NCBI RefSeq assembly: GCF_004216715.1
Contig: NZ_SGXG01000001.1
Coordinates: forward strand, 4,654,501-4,718,500
Direction of reading: 5' to 3'
DNA: 64,000 nucleotides
From: Cecembia calidifontis
Lineage (GTDB): Bacteria > Bacteroidota > Bacteroidia > Cytophagales > Cyclobacteriaceae
Part shown: positions 8,728-17,550 of the stretch, piece after piece
Numbering within the stretch: position 1 is the first letter of the stretch
Layout: each line of letters begins with the position of its first letter
Program-made: the position numbers and the translations under genes
Notes under the pieces: generated by a model
Database searches by the model: none
Seen by the model: only the letters and a program-made list of their open reading frames with translations
Told to the model about the DNA's origin: nothing

Positions 8728-10155
8728 ACACTATCCCGATAAGTGTGTAAACTTCAAATTATGGTTTTATTGTCAGGTATCAAGAAGCCTGACCCTATCA
8801 CCAAATATAAGCAGGAAACTGTTAAGAATAGCTCCCCAGTCTCTGATAGGCATAGTCCATTTTTTCGATGCTTCTCTTGCAGCCAGGAAAACAGACTTCA
8901 TTACGGCATCATCTGTCGGGAAAGAGAGCTTGTTTTTGGTGTATTTTCTGATCTTTCCATTGAGATTTTCAATCAGGTTGGTGGTATAGATGATTTTACG
9001 GATTTCAGCCGGGTAATCGAAGAAAACGGTGAGTTCATCCCAGTTGTCCCTCCAGCTTTTGATGGCATAAGCGTATTTGGATTCCCATTTTTTGGCAAAA
9101 TCGTTCAGGGCAGCCCAAGCAGCATCTTTTGTAGGGGCGGTATAAATTTCCTTCATATCCCTTGTAAACGCCCTGCGGTCTTTCCATGCGACATATCTAC
9201 ATGCGTTTCTGATCTGGTGGACGACACATATCTGAGTGACTGATTGGGGGAATGAAGCTTTTATCGTATCAGTAAACCCGTTCAGGTTGTCAGTTGCCGT
9301 TATGAGAATATCTTCAACCCCTCTGGCTTTCAGGTCGGTGAGTACCCCCATCCAGAAAGCCGAAGATTCATTCTTGCCAAGCCAAAGGCCTAGGATCTCT
9401 TTAAGGCCGTTAGTTCTGAGGCCAACGGCAATATAAACGGTCTTGTTGACCACTTTGGAGTTCTCCCTGACTTTGAAGGATATACCATCCATCCAAACGA
9501 TCAGGTATACAGGGTCAAGCGGCCTGTTTCTCCATGCAACAATATCCTCCGCTACGGCACCGGTAACCCTTGAGATGGTGGAGGAGGAAACATTGATGTC
9601 ATAAAGCTCCCGGATCTGTTCTTCGATGTCCTGGTTTGACATTCCCTTGGCATACATGGAAATGATCACGTTTTCAACGCCCTCCGCCATGCTTCTGCGT
9701 TTGGGCACAAGGGCAGGCTCAAAGCTGCCGTCCCTGTCTCTTGGGACTCTGATTTCAGCTTCCCCAAATGTGTTTTTTATTGTTTTGGTGGAATAGCCGT
9801 TCCTTGAATTGGGATTATCGGAATTCTGATGCTTTTCATAGCCAAGATGGGCATCCAGCTCGCCTTCAAGCATTTTCTCAACGGCTCTTTTCTGAAGCTG
9901 TTGAAGGAAGGAATTAAGCTCCCCGGCAGTCCTGAACTGCTTGAGGAAGTCATCATTTAGGAGATCTTCTTTTTTCATTTTTGTAATCTGTGTGTTATAA
10001 AGGTAAGAAATTGTCCACACACAGACCGGGGGGCGCCTACCGCGGGTTCCTCAAATTCCCTGTGCGATTTCTTCTAAATCACACAGAGAATTTCGAGGTT
10101 TAACTTTAACTTCGTAAGTAGTGAAACCAACTTACACAGTTTGTGTCATAGTCCC
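8728..10155 (-). mobile_element. IS256-family insertion sequence
   Basis: The element is about 1428 bp. Its ends share an imperfect inverted repeat (ACTAT..C...AA.TGTGTAA), and it is flanked by a 9-bp direct repeat AGTTATAGG at 8719-8727 and 10156-10164, consistent with the 8-9 bp duplications of this family. It lies between the wza-like gene and a small orphan gene whose stop codon is 26 bp beyond the right repeat. Confidence 0.88.
8773..9978 (-). CDS. IS256-family (mutator-type) transposase
   Basis: A 401-residue transposase starting at the ATG at 9978 (MKKEDLL); a longer reading from an in-frame GTG at 10020 is unlikely. Recognisable family blocks are EGELDAHLGYEKH near the N-terminus, RNGYSTKT, VPRDRDGSFEP, the YAKGMSNQDIE helix-turn-helix-like region, WMDGISFKVRE and the C-terminal YTTNLIENLNGKIRKYTK block that carries the catalytic Glu. 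No truncation is seen. Confidence 0.95.
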   Translation of the reverse strand: MKKEDLLNDDFLKQFRTAGELNSFLQQLQKRAVEKMLEGELDAHLGYEKHQNSDNPNSRNGYSTKTIKNTFGEAEIRVPRDRDGSFEPALVPKRRSMAEGVENVIISMYAKGMSNQDIEEQIRELYDINVSSSTISRVTGAVAEDIVAWRNRPLDPVYLIVWMDGISFKVRENSKVVNKTVYIAVGLRTNGLKEILGLWLGKNESSAFWMGVLTDLKARGVEDILITATDNLNGFTDTIKASFPQSVTQICVVHQIRNACRYVAWKDRRAFTRDMKEIYTAPTKDAAWAALNDFAKKWESKYAYAIKSWRDNWDELTVFFDYPAEIRKIIYTTNLIENLNGKIRKYTKNKLSFPTDDAVMKSVFLAAREASKKWTMPIRDWGAILNSFLLIFGDRVRLLDT

Positions 10156-10189
10156 AGTTATAGGGTTCCTGCACGGCGGACTAGTGTTA

Positions 10190-10573
10190 TTATTCGAAAC
10201 CGCTATTTATTGTCAATTGTTTTTTAGTCGATTTAGGGATTGAATTATTAAGCTCAATTCGGAATTCCCAAAAGCTCGGAATTGACTGCTTGCCGGTATA
10301 ACATCTAAAATCAGTTTTCTCTAAATCAAAAAAATGACATAAAAACGATAACGTGACATCATCTATTGACCTCATATTCAGGGCAACATGCTTGATCTCT
10401 TCCAATCCATAAATCTTCTGAAGCAATTTCCAGTCTTCTATAAGGCCATATTCCAAAACACGCTCGATGATCAGTTTTTTTGATTGAATTACATCAAGGG
10501 CTTTACTGTCCATATCCCAAAAAAGAACTGGAGAAAAACCGGATAATCTGCTGTTTTTATCTAACTTATTCAA
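10190..10573 (-). CDS. Small protein resembling DUF6922 family, orphan
   Basis: A 127-residue protein with a TTG start at 10573; no in-frame ATG lies upstream and the next Met is at residue 21. The core FWDMDSKALD...IIERVLEYGLIEDWKLLQKIYGLEEIKHV resembles short Bacteroidota proteins annotated DUF6922, often found next to nucleotidyltransferase (AbiEii-like) toxin genes. No such partner is present: downstream is the IS256 element, and beyond it only spacer. The family call is from memory of the sequence pattern. It could be a stranded antitoxin-like gene. Confidence 0.5.
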   Translation of the reverse strand: MNKLDKNSRLSGFSPVLFWDMDSKALDVIQSKKLIIERVLEYGLIEDWKLLQKIYGLEEIKHVALNMRSIDDVTLSFLCHFFDLEKTDFRCYTGKQSIPSFWEFRIELNNSIPKSTKKQLTINSGFE

Positions 10574-10958
10574 TGGAATGATCTATTATTTAATTTTTGC
10601 TTCCATGTGTCAATTTAAAAATTTTGTTTACTTAATAAAACGGATCCTTACTCAATTTCTTTCAAAAAACTGTTTCATTGAAACAGTTTAAATTTTACGT
10701 GCATCACACTACATTTACCCCCTCTCTCAGACCAATGACGCGGAATTCGGAAATGATTGAAAGCTTACACGTGTATTTAATCATTAAATCCTAAGCTTTT
10801 AAACCCTCCCAGCGCTCTTCGGAACTCAGTCCTTTCGTCTCTTGATCCTTCATCACTCAACACCACCAATCCCCACTTTTGCTTTTTTTACTTGGCTCTT
10901 AATGAAACCCTTAACTTCTCCACGGTTTCTTTCCGAAATCCGACTTTCGAACTCCCAC
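10574..10958. repeat. Spacer with hairpin and 8-bp-period array
   Basis: No gene is visible. A perfect 10-bp inverted repeat (AACTGTTTCA / TGAAACAGTT, 10668-10688) could form a hairpin. Bases 10804-10862 follow an 8-bp period with words such as CTCAGTCC, TTTCGTCT and CTTGATCC. A CTTGGCTCTTAATGAAACCC phrase at about 10890-10909 recurs elsewhere in spacers of the window (for example near 5210). Confidence 0.5.
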
Positions 10959-11711
10959 TTACTTCACTACAAACCACCCATTCCGCATATCCTCCCTATT
11001 GTACTTCATCGGCTGCAAATCGGGATAGGTCAGCACCAGTCTTCCTGCTGCTTCCACAATGGCCTGGGCCGCTGCGGTATCCCATTCCATGGTCGGGGAA
11101 AAACGGGGATATAGCTGGGCTTTGTCTTCTGCAACCAACATGAATTTCAGGCTCGATCCCATGCTGATGGTTTCCGCTCCGGGAAATTGATCTATATATG
11201 CCTGCGTCTCCTCCGTCATATGGGAACGGCTCGAAACGATGGTTTTTACAGGTGCATTAGGGCTTGCCTTTAGTTTCTGCGGGGATTTGCCGATTTCCTC
11301 TTTCCAGGCCCCCTCCTCCCTGGTTCCCCAATAAAGCCAACCCAACACTGGAGCATAAACAACCCCTAAAATGGCTTCTTGCTGATGGATCAATGCGATA
11401 TTGACGGTAAATTCTCCGTTTTTCTTTATAAACTCCTTGGTCCCGTCCAGGGGATCAACCAACCAGTAATAGTCCCAATTTCTACGAATACTGTTAGGGG
11501 TAAACTTCCCTTCTTCAGAAAGGACCGGTAAGCCTGTTTCCTTCAAATACTTGACAATCACCTCATGCGCTGCTATATCCGCTTTGGTGAGCGGAGACTC
11601 GTCCTCCTTGTATTCCAATCCTTGATCAAAGGAATGGTAAATGGAAAGGATGATGCGGCCTGCTTCGATGGCGGTGGATTTAGCAAGCGTTGTAAGGGAC
11701 TGAAGATGCAT
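10959..11711 (-). CDS. cysQ: 3'(2'),5'-bisphosphate nucleotidase CysQ
   Basis: It hydrolyses 3'-phosphoadenosine 5'-phosphate (PAP) to AMP, removing the by-product of sulfate assimilation. The 250-residue protein has the inositol-monophosphatase fold signature: an EEG metal-binding motif near residue 72, DPLDGTKEF near 98-106, and WDTAA near 212-216. The start is ATG at 11711 (MHLQSL); an in-frame TTG eight codons upstream is less likely. It is transcribed leftward, and no sulfate-assimilation genes are adjacent in the window. Confidence 0.93.
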   Translation of the reverse strand: MHLQSLTTLAKSTAIEAGRIILSIYHSFDQGLEYKEDESPLTKADIAAHEVIVKYLKETGLPVLSEEGKFTPNSIRRNWDYYWLVDPLDGTKEFIKKNGEFTVNIALIHQQEAILGVVYAPVLGWLYWGTREEGAWKEEIGKSPQKLKASPNAPVKTIVSSRSHMTEETQAYIDQFPGAETISMGSSLKFMLVAEDKAQLYPRFSPTMEWDTAAAQAIVEAAGRLVLTYPDLQPMKYNREDMRNGWFVVK

Positions 11712-11733
11712 AATTTTAACCGCTAAGCCCTCC

Positions 11734-11831
11734 AAATATTAAGAGCCAAGGCAAAAGGCAAAAGGTAAAAGGATTCTTTATTGTTGTCGGGTTTTCAGGG
11801 TTGACGGAAATATTAAGAGCCAAGGCAAAAG
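11734..11831. repeat. 24-bp direct repeat with GAGCCAA / GCAAAAG heptamers
   Basis: The 24 bases beginning AAATATTAAGAGCC and ending AAGGCAAAAG occur exactly at 11734-11757 and again at 11808-11831, giving a 74-bp offset. Between them a GCAAAAG, GCAAAAG, GTAAAAG heptamer run extends the first copy. It occupies the gap between cysQ and the S23-like gene. Confidence 0.75.
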
Positions 11832-11868
11832 TGACACTTAATTCTTGAACAAGTCTATTATGATTTGT

Positions 11869-12207
11869 TCAGTTTTTGGGAATACTTGCCAAAATATTTT
11901 TTATCTCTTTACTTTCAGCAACCAAGGAATTTAAATCTTCACTGGGCCTTTCTTCTATCGCTTTGATTACCCGTAACCAATAATTAGATTCTCTAGCTTC
12001 TTTCAGTGCAATTCTAATTTTATTTTTAAAATCAGCTTTGGAAGAACCTGCCTGGGCTTCCTCATAATTTGCTCCGACAGATGTTGATGATTTTCCTAAT
12101 TGATATTTAATGATTTGAAATTCAGAAGTTTTGGGCAGATTCCTGAGTAACTTCAAACACCTTACGCCAAAATTAAAAGTGCTTTCTAAAAGATCATTTT
12201 CTTTCAT
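11869..12207 (-). CDS. Four-helix bundle protein (S23 / 23S rRNA intervening-sequence family)
   Basis: A 112-residue helical protein starting at ATG 12207. The motifs QLGKSSTSVGANYEEAQAG and FKNKIRIALKEARESNYWL are diagnostic of the family first found in rRNA intervening sequences and now seen as free-standing genes in many Bacteroidota. The molecular function is unknown. A second, broken member of the family lies at 16556-16930. Confidence 0.9.
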   Translation of the reverse strand: MKENDLLESTFNFGVRCLKLLRNLPKTSEFQIIKYQLGKSSTSVGANYEEAQAGSSKADFKNKIRIALKEARESNYWLRVIKAIEERPSEDLNSLVAESKEIKNILASIPKN

Positions 12208-12322
12208 CCATTAAGCTTAACTTCCAACTAATTGTCCCCTGATTTTATTTTTACTTAGCTCTTATATTTACTACCTATGTCCTTCCCTGAAATAGGTTGA
12301 CCGTTTTTAACCGAGAAAAAAG

Positions 12323-12718
12323 ATGTTAAAAACAGGAAAAAGGATTAATTCTCAGCGTAGATTTTCAGAGGAATTTAAACGTAAGTTGGTTGATGATTTT
12401 GAGAAAGGAATCATGACAGTTCAGCAAATGGAGCGACATTATGGAATTGTGAACTCAGTTATTTATCATTGGATTTATAAGTATTCGACCTATAATGAAA
12501 AAAATATCAGGATAATTGAGATGAAAGACAGTCAAACCAATAGGCTCAAAGAACTCGAAGAAAAGGTCAAAGATCTCGAGCGTACCGTTGGCCAAAAACA
12601 GATCATGATTGATTATTTGGAAAAAATGATTGATTTGGCCAAAGAAACTTACTCAATCGATATTAAAAAAAACTCCAAAACCCCACACTCTGGTGGTTCC
12701 AATCCAACAAAAGTATGA
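12323..12718 (+). CDS. IS3-family transposase subunit OrfA
   Basis: A 131-residue DNA-binding subunit. It has an N-terminal helix-turn-helix (FSEEFKRKLVDDFEKG...YGIVNSVIYHWIYKY) followed by a leucine-zipper-like coiled coil (about 75-110). Its TGA overlaps the OrfB ATG (ATGA at 12715-12718), which allows translational coupling; a frameshift-made OrfAB fusion is also usual in this family. Confidence 0.9.
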   Translation: MLKTGKRINSQRRFSEEFKRKLVDDFEKGIMTVQQMERHYGIVNSVIYHWIYKYSTYNEKNIRIIEMKDSQTNRLKELEEKVKDLERTVGQKQIMIDYLEKMIDLAKETYSIDIKKNSKTPHSGGSNPTKV

Positions 12719-13665
12719 TAAACCATTCGCTCAATGAACTTTATCGGACTGTTGGAGTAACCAAGCAGGCCGTTCAACAAGCCAAAAAAAGGCAGCAAGC
12801 ATTCGATCTTGAAATTGCCCAACTGGTAATCCTGGCCGATGAGCTCAGGGAAGACCATCCAGGATGTGGGGTCGAAAAAATGTATTATACATTGAAACCC
12901 GAATTCATGGGAAGGGATCAATTCTGTGAAATTTTCATGGAAATGGGATATGGTATCAAAAAAATAAAAAACTACCAGAAAACCACTTACGCAGGCCTTT
13001 ATTCTTATCCAAACCTTATCGAAGGTATGGCCATAAACAGACCTTTTCAGGTCATCCAAACCGATATCACTTACTTTTACCTCAATGGTGAATTCTATTA
13101 TTTGGTCTTCATTATTGATGTTTATACCAGGATCATCGTGGGATATTCGGTCAACGACAACTTGCGCACAGAAGGTAATATCAAAGCTATGAAAATGGCC
13201 CTCAGTACTTTGAGATACCAGCCTTGGGGCCTGATCCACCACTCAGATAAAGGTTCCCAGTACAGTAGTAAAGAATACACCTCCTTGCTCAACAAAAACA
13301 ATATCCATATCAGTATGGGAAATATCGCATGGGAAAACCCCTACGCAGAACGAATCAATGGAATCATAAAAAATGAATACCTCAAAAGGTGGATAATCAA
13401 AGATTTCAGCGACCTGAAAAGAAAAGTGGCGAAAGCTGTAGCCAACTACAACAGCATAAGACTACACAGGGGATTTAAAATGAAATACACCCCCATGGGA
13501 TTTTATAAAAATATACTAAATTTAAAAGCCCAAGAAAGACCGACGGTGATTGTTTATACCGAAGGAAGAAAAAACTTCTTAGGGGCATCGAGCCCCTTCG
13601 AAGTTTGCCCAAGAGAAGAACCTCTGGCTCATGATTGCCCGATGGAAATATTTAATGAATGTTGA
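12715..13665 (+). CDS. IS3-family transposase subunit OrfB
   Basis: A 316-residue catalytic subunit with an integrase (DDE) core: QTDITYFY (first Asp), HHSDKGSQYSS (second Asp) and ENPYAERINGIIKNEYL (Glu). An HTH_21-like region precedes the core. It is intact and ends 32 bp from the element's right end. Confidence 0.95.
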   Translation: MINHSLNELYRTVGVTKQAVQQAKKRQQAFDLEIAQLVILADELREDHPGCGVEKMYYTLKPEFMGRDQFCEIFMEMGYGIKKIKNYQKTTYAGLYSYPNLIEGMAINRPFQVIQTDITYFYLNGEFYYLVFIIDVYTRIIVGYSVNDNLRTEGNIKAMKMALSTLRYQPWGLIHHSDKGSQYSSKEYTSLLNKNNIHISMGNIAWENPYAERINGIIKNEYLKRWIIKDFSDLKRKVAKAVANYNSIRLHRGFKMKYTPMGFYKNILNLKAQERPTVIVYTEGRKNFLGASSPFEVCPREEPLAHDCPMEIFNEC

Positions 13666-13707
13666 ACCAAACGGTCAACGCTATTCAGGGAAGAACACTA
13701 TGCTTTG

Positions 13708-13741
13708 CTCTTTTTACTTTTGCCTTGGCTCTTGGCTCTTT
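13708..13741. repeat. TTGGCTC heptamer tract
   Basis: TTTTGCC, TTGGCTC, TTGGCTC in 7-bp register, the complement of the GAGCCAA word seen at 8629 and 11741. It lies just beyond the stop of the dehydrogenase gene (13746, minus strand). Confidence 0.5.
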
Positions 13742-13745
13742 ATAA

Positions 13746-15056
13746 CTACAACCTCGCATCAACCGCCTCCTTCGGCAGGAAGCCTTTCACATCAAACACC
13801 ACACAGCTATCGGACTTCTGAATCTGCATTCCTTTGAACTTATCATGGGAAACAGCCAGGACAATACCGGAATACTGACTGATATCCAGCGGATTGCCCC
13901 CGTTCAGAATGGAAATGCCATACTCATGCATGACTTCCTCAGGCGAAGCCCATGGGTCATACACATCGACATCCATATCAAATGACTTGAGTTCATGGTA
14001 GATATCGATCACACGGGTATTGCGGATATCCGGGCAATTTTCTTTAAATGTTATCCCCAAAATCAAAACTTTGGAATCGATTACCTTCAGGTCTTTGCGC
14101 ATCATGTGCTTGATGAGTTCGGTAGCCACATGTCGGCCCATGGAATCATTCAAGCGCCTTCCAGCAAGTATGATTTCTGGATGATAACCTACTTCCTGCG
14201 CCTTTTGGGCAAGGTAATAAGGGTCCACCCCGATACAATGACCGCCTACCAAACCCGGTTTGAAGGGAAGGAAATTCCACTTGGTACCCGCAGCTGCCAA
14301 GACTTCATGGGTATCGATGCCCAACAAATTGAATATTTTGGAAAGTTCGTTGACAAAGGCAATGTTGATGTCCCTTTGGGAGTTTTCAATCACTTTGGCT
14401 GCTTCAGCTACCTTGATAGAAGATGCCAAATGAGTTCCGGCAGTGATCACGGATTTGTAGAGTTGATCCACATATTCCGCCACTTCGGGAGTGGAACCGG
14501 AGGTTACTTTCAGAATTTTGGTAACCGTATGTTCCTTATCTCCCGGATTGATACGCTCTGGGGAATAGCCACAGAAAAAGTCTTCATTGTATTTCAGTCC
14601 GGAGAATTTTTCCAGAACGGGAACCATTTCTTCCTCCGTTACTCCGGGATAAACGGTAGACTCATAGATCACTACATCGCCTTTTTTCAGGAGTTTGCCA
14701 ATGGTCTCTGAAGCCTTGATCATCGGTGTCAAGACCGGACGGTTGTGCCTGTCAGTCGGTGTAGGCACCGTCACTACAAAAATATTACAGTTGGAAATGG
14801 CAGACACCGCATCGGTAACCAGTAATCCTTTGCCTTTTTCTTCCAGGACAATGGAATTGGTAACCAGAACGGATTGGAGCAATTCATCTTCCACTTCCAG
14901 GGTACGGTCTGTTCCTTTTTGGAGTTCGTCCACCCTTTTGGGATCTATGTCATAACCTACGGTTTTGAATTTCTCAGCAAATGCTACAGCCAAAGGTAAA
15001 CCTACATAACCCAGGCCGATAATGGCAATTTTAGAATCTTGTAATGGAGTTAACAT
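13746..15056 (-). CDS. Nucleotide-sugar dehydrogenase (UDP-HexNAc 6-dehydrogenase, TviB/WbpO-like)
   Basis: An NAD-dependent enzyme that oxidises a UDP-hexosamine (UDP-GlcNAc or GalNAc) to the uronic acid for polysaccharide synthesis. The 436-residue protein has the Rossmann motif IGLGYVGLPLA (residues 13-23), YESTVYPGVTEE in the central domain, and the catalytic Cys in GGHCIGVDPYYL (near 268). The C-terminal domain includes the GITFKENCPDIRN motif. These favour the TviB/WbpO branch over UDP-glucose 6-dehydrogenase, but the exact substrate cannot be fixed. A TATATTTG promoter box lies 56 bp upstream of the ATG. It is probably part of the polysaccharide gene set, now cut off from wza/wzc by IS elements. 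Confidence 0.9.
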   Translation of the reverse strand: MLTPLQDSKIAIIGLGYVGLPLAVAFAEKFKTVGYDIDPKRVDELQKGTDRTLEVEDELLQSVLVTNSIVLEEKGKGLLVTDAVSAISNCNIFVVTVPTPTDRHNRPVLTPMIKASETIGKLLKKGDVVIYESTVYPGVTEEEMVPVLEKFSGLKYNEDFFCGYSPERINPGDKEHTVTKILKVTSGSTPEVAEYVDQLYKSVITAGTHLASSIKVAEAAKVIENSQRDINIAFVNELSKIFNLLGIDTHEVLAAAGTKWNFLPFKPGLVGGHCIGVDPYYLAQKAQEVGYHPEIILAGRRLNDSMGRHVATELIKHMMRKDLKVIDSKVLILGITFKENCPDIRNTRVIDIYHELKSFDMDVDVYDPWASPEEVMHEYGISILNGGNPLDISQYSGIVLAVSHDKFKGMQIQKSDSCVVFDVKGFLPKEAVDARL

Positions 15057-15112
15057 GTAATAATCAGTAACAAAAATGTTTGTGGTTATTTAAATTAAAT
15101 GATTTCAATGAG

Positions 15113-15120
15113 CAAATATA
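15113..15120 (-). promoter_or_regulatory. -7 promoter box (TATATTTG) for the nucleotide-sugar dehydrogenase
   Basis: Matches the Bacteroidota -7 consensus TAnnTTTG on the minus strand and predicts a 5' leader of roughly 50 nt. No convincing -33 TTG was seen. Confidence 0.4.
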
Positions 15121-15466
15121 AGGGTTTGGGTTTAATGGTTGTATAGAATTAAAAATGATAGGAGGCATCTTGATTGTTGTAAGGTTGTCTTGGTTTTCAG
15201 GTTTCTGTTGTCCGGAGTTTTCAACTCTGGATCACTGATTGTTGAGCTTTTAGCTCAGTTTTTAATTGAGTTAGAAAACTCAAAGATTAAAGGTCCCGCG
15301 CTGCAAGCGCGTGACAATGCAACCTCTTCCTTAAACCTTAAACTTTCGAAATGCTTCGGAGCAAGTCTTAAGCTTTTAAACTCTTCTCCCAGTCTCTCCT
15401 ACCCCTAGTCACTCACTTATTCCCTCACTCTTCATCATACACTCCTAACTTCTCACTCTCCACTTT
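15121..15466. repeat. Spacer with small palindromes and an 8-bp-period array
   Basis: No gene is visible. Bases 15205-15310 contain several short inverted repeats (AGTTTTCAACT, GAGCTTTTAGCTC, GCGCTGCAAGCGC). From about 15328 to 15465 the sequence runs in 8-bp register, moving from CCTTAAAC-type units to CCCAGTCT / CCTAGTCA / TTCCCTCA units, and stops at the manC stop codon (15467). Confidence 0.5.
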
Positions 15467-16462
15467 TCAAACCAAGCCGGGCTTTTCTTTCTCCAATCTT
15501 TCGTAGATCTTTTTGACATCCTGGGAGTTTTCTTTTCTCAAGACCAAAATGACATCATCCGTTTCGATCAAAATGGTATTGGAAAGGCCCGTAAATTCGG
15601 TATGCTTATCCGTTCCGATCACCAAATTGCCCAAATCGTCTTTTGGATAGCCTTTTTCGGTCAAATAATCATAAATAGATTCGAAGGATCCCATATCAGA
15701 CCATTGGAACTGGGAAGGAACAACTTTGATTTTTTCGGTTCTCTCCATTACGCCATAGTCCACGGAAATAGATGGGATTTCCATTGAAAGGTCTTCATCC
15801 AGGAAACTGCCATTCATTTGCCTGAAAGCATTGAAAGTTTTCAAGTAAACATTGGGTTCGTACTTGGCCAATTCATCCAGGAACACCCCTGCCTGAAAGC
15901 AAAACATCCCGGAATTCCAATAAAAGTTTCCTTGCTCCAAAAAGCGCTTGGCCGTAGCAAGATCGGGCTTTTCACGAAAGCTTTTGACATCTTCTCCGAC
16001 CGCTTCTATGTAGCCATAGCCTGTTTCTGGTCTTGTGGGCTGAAGCCCGAAGGTGACAATAAAACCTTCTTTTGCCAATAAAATTCCTCTATTTACCGCT
16101 TGTTCATAAGCCTCTCCATCTTGGATCAGTTGGTCGGAAGGGGTTACAAAGAGAATATCTTCCGGTTCGCAGGCAAGGGCCGCAAAGGTGATCGCTGCAG
16201 CGGTGTTTCTAGGACAAGCTTCAATGATTTCCCTGTAATGTGCGATACCCGCTTTTTCCAGGTCAGTTCTTGAAAGTTGATAATTGTCTTTATTTCCGAC
16301 AACCAGCAATTCATCACAAAATGTCTTGTTGCGGAGTGCTGTTTTTTGGAACAGCGTTTCCCCTTCAAAAATCGGGAGATATTGTTTGGGACGGCTTTTT
16401 CGGGATAAGGGCCATAGACGGGAACCTACACCACCGCTGAGAATTACGTTTATGGACTTCAT
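15467..16462 (-). CDS. manC: Mannose-1-phosphate guanylyltransferase
   Basis: It makes GDP-mannose from mannose-1-phosphate and GTP for surface-polysaccharide (and fucose) synthesis. The N-terminal signature LSGGVGSRLWPLSRKSRPKQYL (nucleotide-binding loop), FVTPSDQLI, FREKPD and WNSGMF blocks are diagnostic. At 331 residues it is the single-domain form, without a C-terminal mannose-6-phosphate isomerase domain. The start is ATG at 16462. It is separated from the dehydrogenase gene by a 410-bp spacer, so it is probably a separate transcript. Confidence 0.93.
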   Translation of the reverse strand: MKSINVILSGGVGSRLWPLSRKSRPKQYLPIFEGETLFQKTALRNKTFCDELLVVGNKDNYQLSRTDLEKAGIAHYREIIEACPRNTAAAITFAALACEPEDILFVTPSDQLIQDGEAYEQAVNRGILLAKEGFIVTFGLQPTRPETGYGYIEAVGEDVKSFREKPDLATAKRFLEQGNFYWNSGMFCFQAGVFLDELAKYEPNVYLKTFNAFRQMNGSFLDEDLSMEIPSISVDYGVMERTEKIKVVPSQFQWSDMGSFESIYDYLTEKGYPKDDLGNLVIGTDKHTEFTGLSNTILIETDDVILVLRKENSQDVKKIYERLEKEKPGLV

Positions 16463-16509
16463 GAAGTTAAAAGTATATAAATATTCTAAAATTTAGACAA
16501 TTTCAAAAC

Positions 16510-16548
16510 GTTAGGACTAAGGGACTGAGAGACAAAGTGATTTGGAGA
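16510..16548. repeat. Short 8-bp-period tract, reverse orientation
   Basis: On the minus strand it reads CTCCAAAT, CACTTTGT, CTCTCAGT, CCCTTAGT. It is the same octamer family as at 17045 and 18366, in the opposite orientation, and lies next to the stop of the broken S23-like gene. Confidence 0.5.
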
Positions 16549-16555
16549 ATTGAAA

Positions 16556-16930
16556 CTAATACGTCCACTGTTCAGGATTCATTCCCATGCTAAACAATTT
16601 ACCCAAAATCCTATCACAATTTTCATAAAGTCTTGATTTAGTTGCTTCATCTATATATCCACAGGCTAGAGCATAAAGCAACCACACCTGTGTTTCAGCT
16701 GCTTCACCTTCAGCATCAATCAGTTTTGCTACAAAAGATTTTGGGTATTTTCTTTTTCTAAAAGCTTCCGCAATATTTCCCGATACAGATCTTGAACTTC
16801 TTCTAATTTGATCGGTCAAAGCATATTTTTCCTAAGGCGGAAAAGACTTTGACAATTCAAAAATTTCCATTGCCGTATTAAAAGATAACTGAAAAACATC
16901 CAAATCTTCATGGCTTCTTATTTTTCCCAT
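16556..16930 (-). pseudogene. Four-helix bundle (S23-like) gene with an in-frame TAG
   Basis: Starting at the ATG at 16930, the frame encodes MGKIRSHEDLDVFQLSFNTA, a typical family start, runs through ELSKSFPP, meets TAG at 16832-16834, and continues in the same frame with EKYALTDQIRRSSRSVSGNIAEAF to a normal end at 16556. Family members usually have FPxEEKY at this point, so a Glu codon probably mutated to amber. Apart from this codon the 124-codon gene looks complete. A shorter product from a downstream start would lack the first helix. Confidence 0.8.
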
Positions 16931-17550
16931 AGTCAAACATGAAATCTTCGTGAATTCCTAAAATTTAAATTTGAAAATAAGTTGACTCCTTTTAAAATTT
17001 TTTATGCGAAAATATTAAAACTTAATTATTTCAACACGCTATTAATCCCTCACTAAGTCTTCCTTTCACCAATTTACTTCTTCGCCAAATCTCCCTTTCC
17101 CTTAGTCCCTTTGTCTCCCAATCAAATACAGCTTCGCCCTTTCAGTCACATTTCCCTGTTGTCAAAGGATAATGTCACTTAGCATGAAAGAGCAAGGAAT
17201 TCGTGTATCAATAAGGGTTTAACCGCCAAGTTGTGGATTATGGCCAAGAAAAATACCTTCCCTATTTTCCTTCCTTAAGGCCATTGAAATTCAAAGCTCC
17301 AAATATAGCATCAAAAGATATTTTTGGAAGGGAATTTTGTTAAAAAAACAAAACCAACTCATAAAGAGATCTATCCATGAAAGTTGAAAATTCTTACTGA
17401 AATGGATTTAATTTGAAATAATTTGACCCAATCGATGGTTAATTTGATTTCAATTGTTTAATTTGATATTGCTTATTTGTAATTAATCTTTTAGCCCTAG
17501 TTTTTATCGGATTCCATCAGGAATTTAAAGGACGGATTTCCATAAAAACA
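16931..17550. other. 620-bp AT-rich spacer without a recognised gene
   Basis: No supported gene. It holds an 8-bp-period tract at about 17045-17123 (units like CACTAAGT, CTTCCTTT, CGCCAAAT, CTCCCTTT, CCCTTAGT, CCCTTTGT). The remaining 400 bp before the outer-membrane-protein ATG are AT-rich and probably contain its promoter, but no clear TAnnTTTG box was found. Confidence 0.4.

Larger units (their letters stand above)
12278..13697 (+). mobile_element. IS3-family insertion sequence A
   Basis: A 1420-bp element with ends TGTCCTTCCCTGAAATAG.GTTGACCGTTT and the inverted TGTTCTTCCCTGAATAGCGTTGACCGTTT, flanked by a 3-bp direct repeat CTA (12275-12277 and 13698-13700). It contains two overlapping transposase frames and lies in the spacer between the S23-like gene and the nucleotide-sugar dehydrogenase gene. 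Confidence 0.9.

Noticed and set aside
8743..9243. A 166-codon plus-strand open frame in the IS256 element
   Set aside because: It is antisense to the transposase and starts in the element's terminal region.
13995..14711. A 238-codon plus-strand open frame
   Set aside because: It is antisense to the well-supported nucleotide-sugar dehydrogenase and shows no protein motif.
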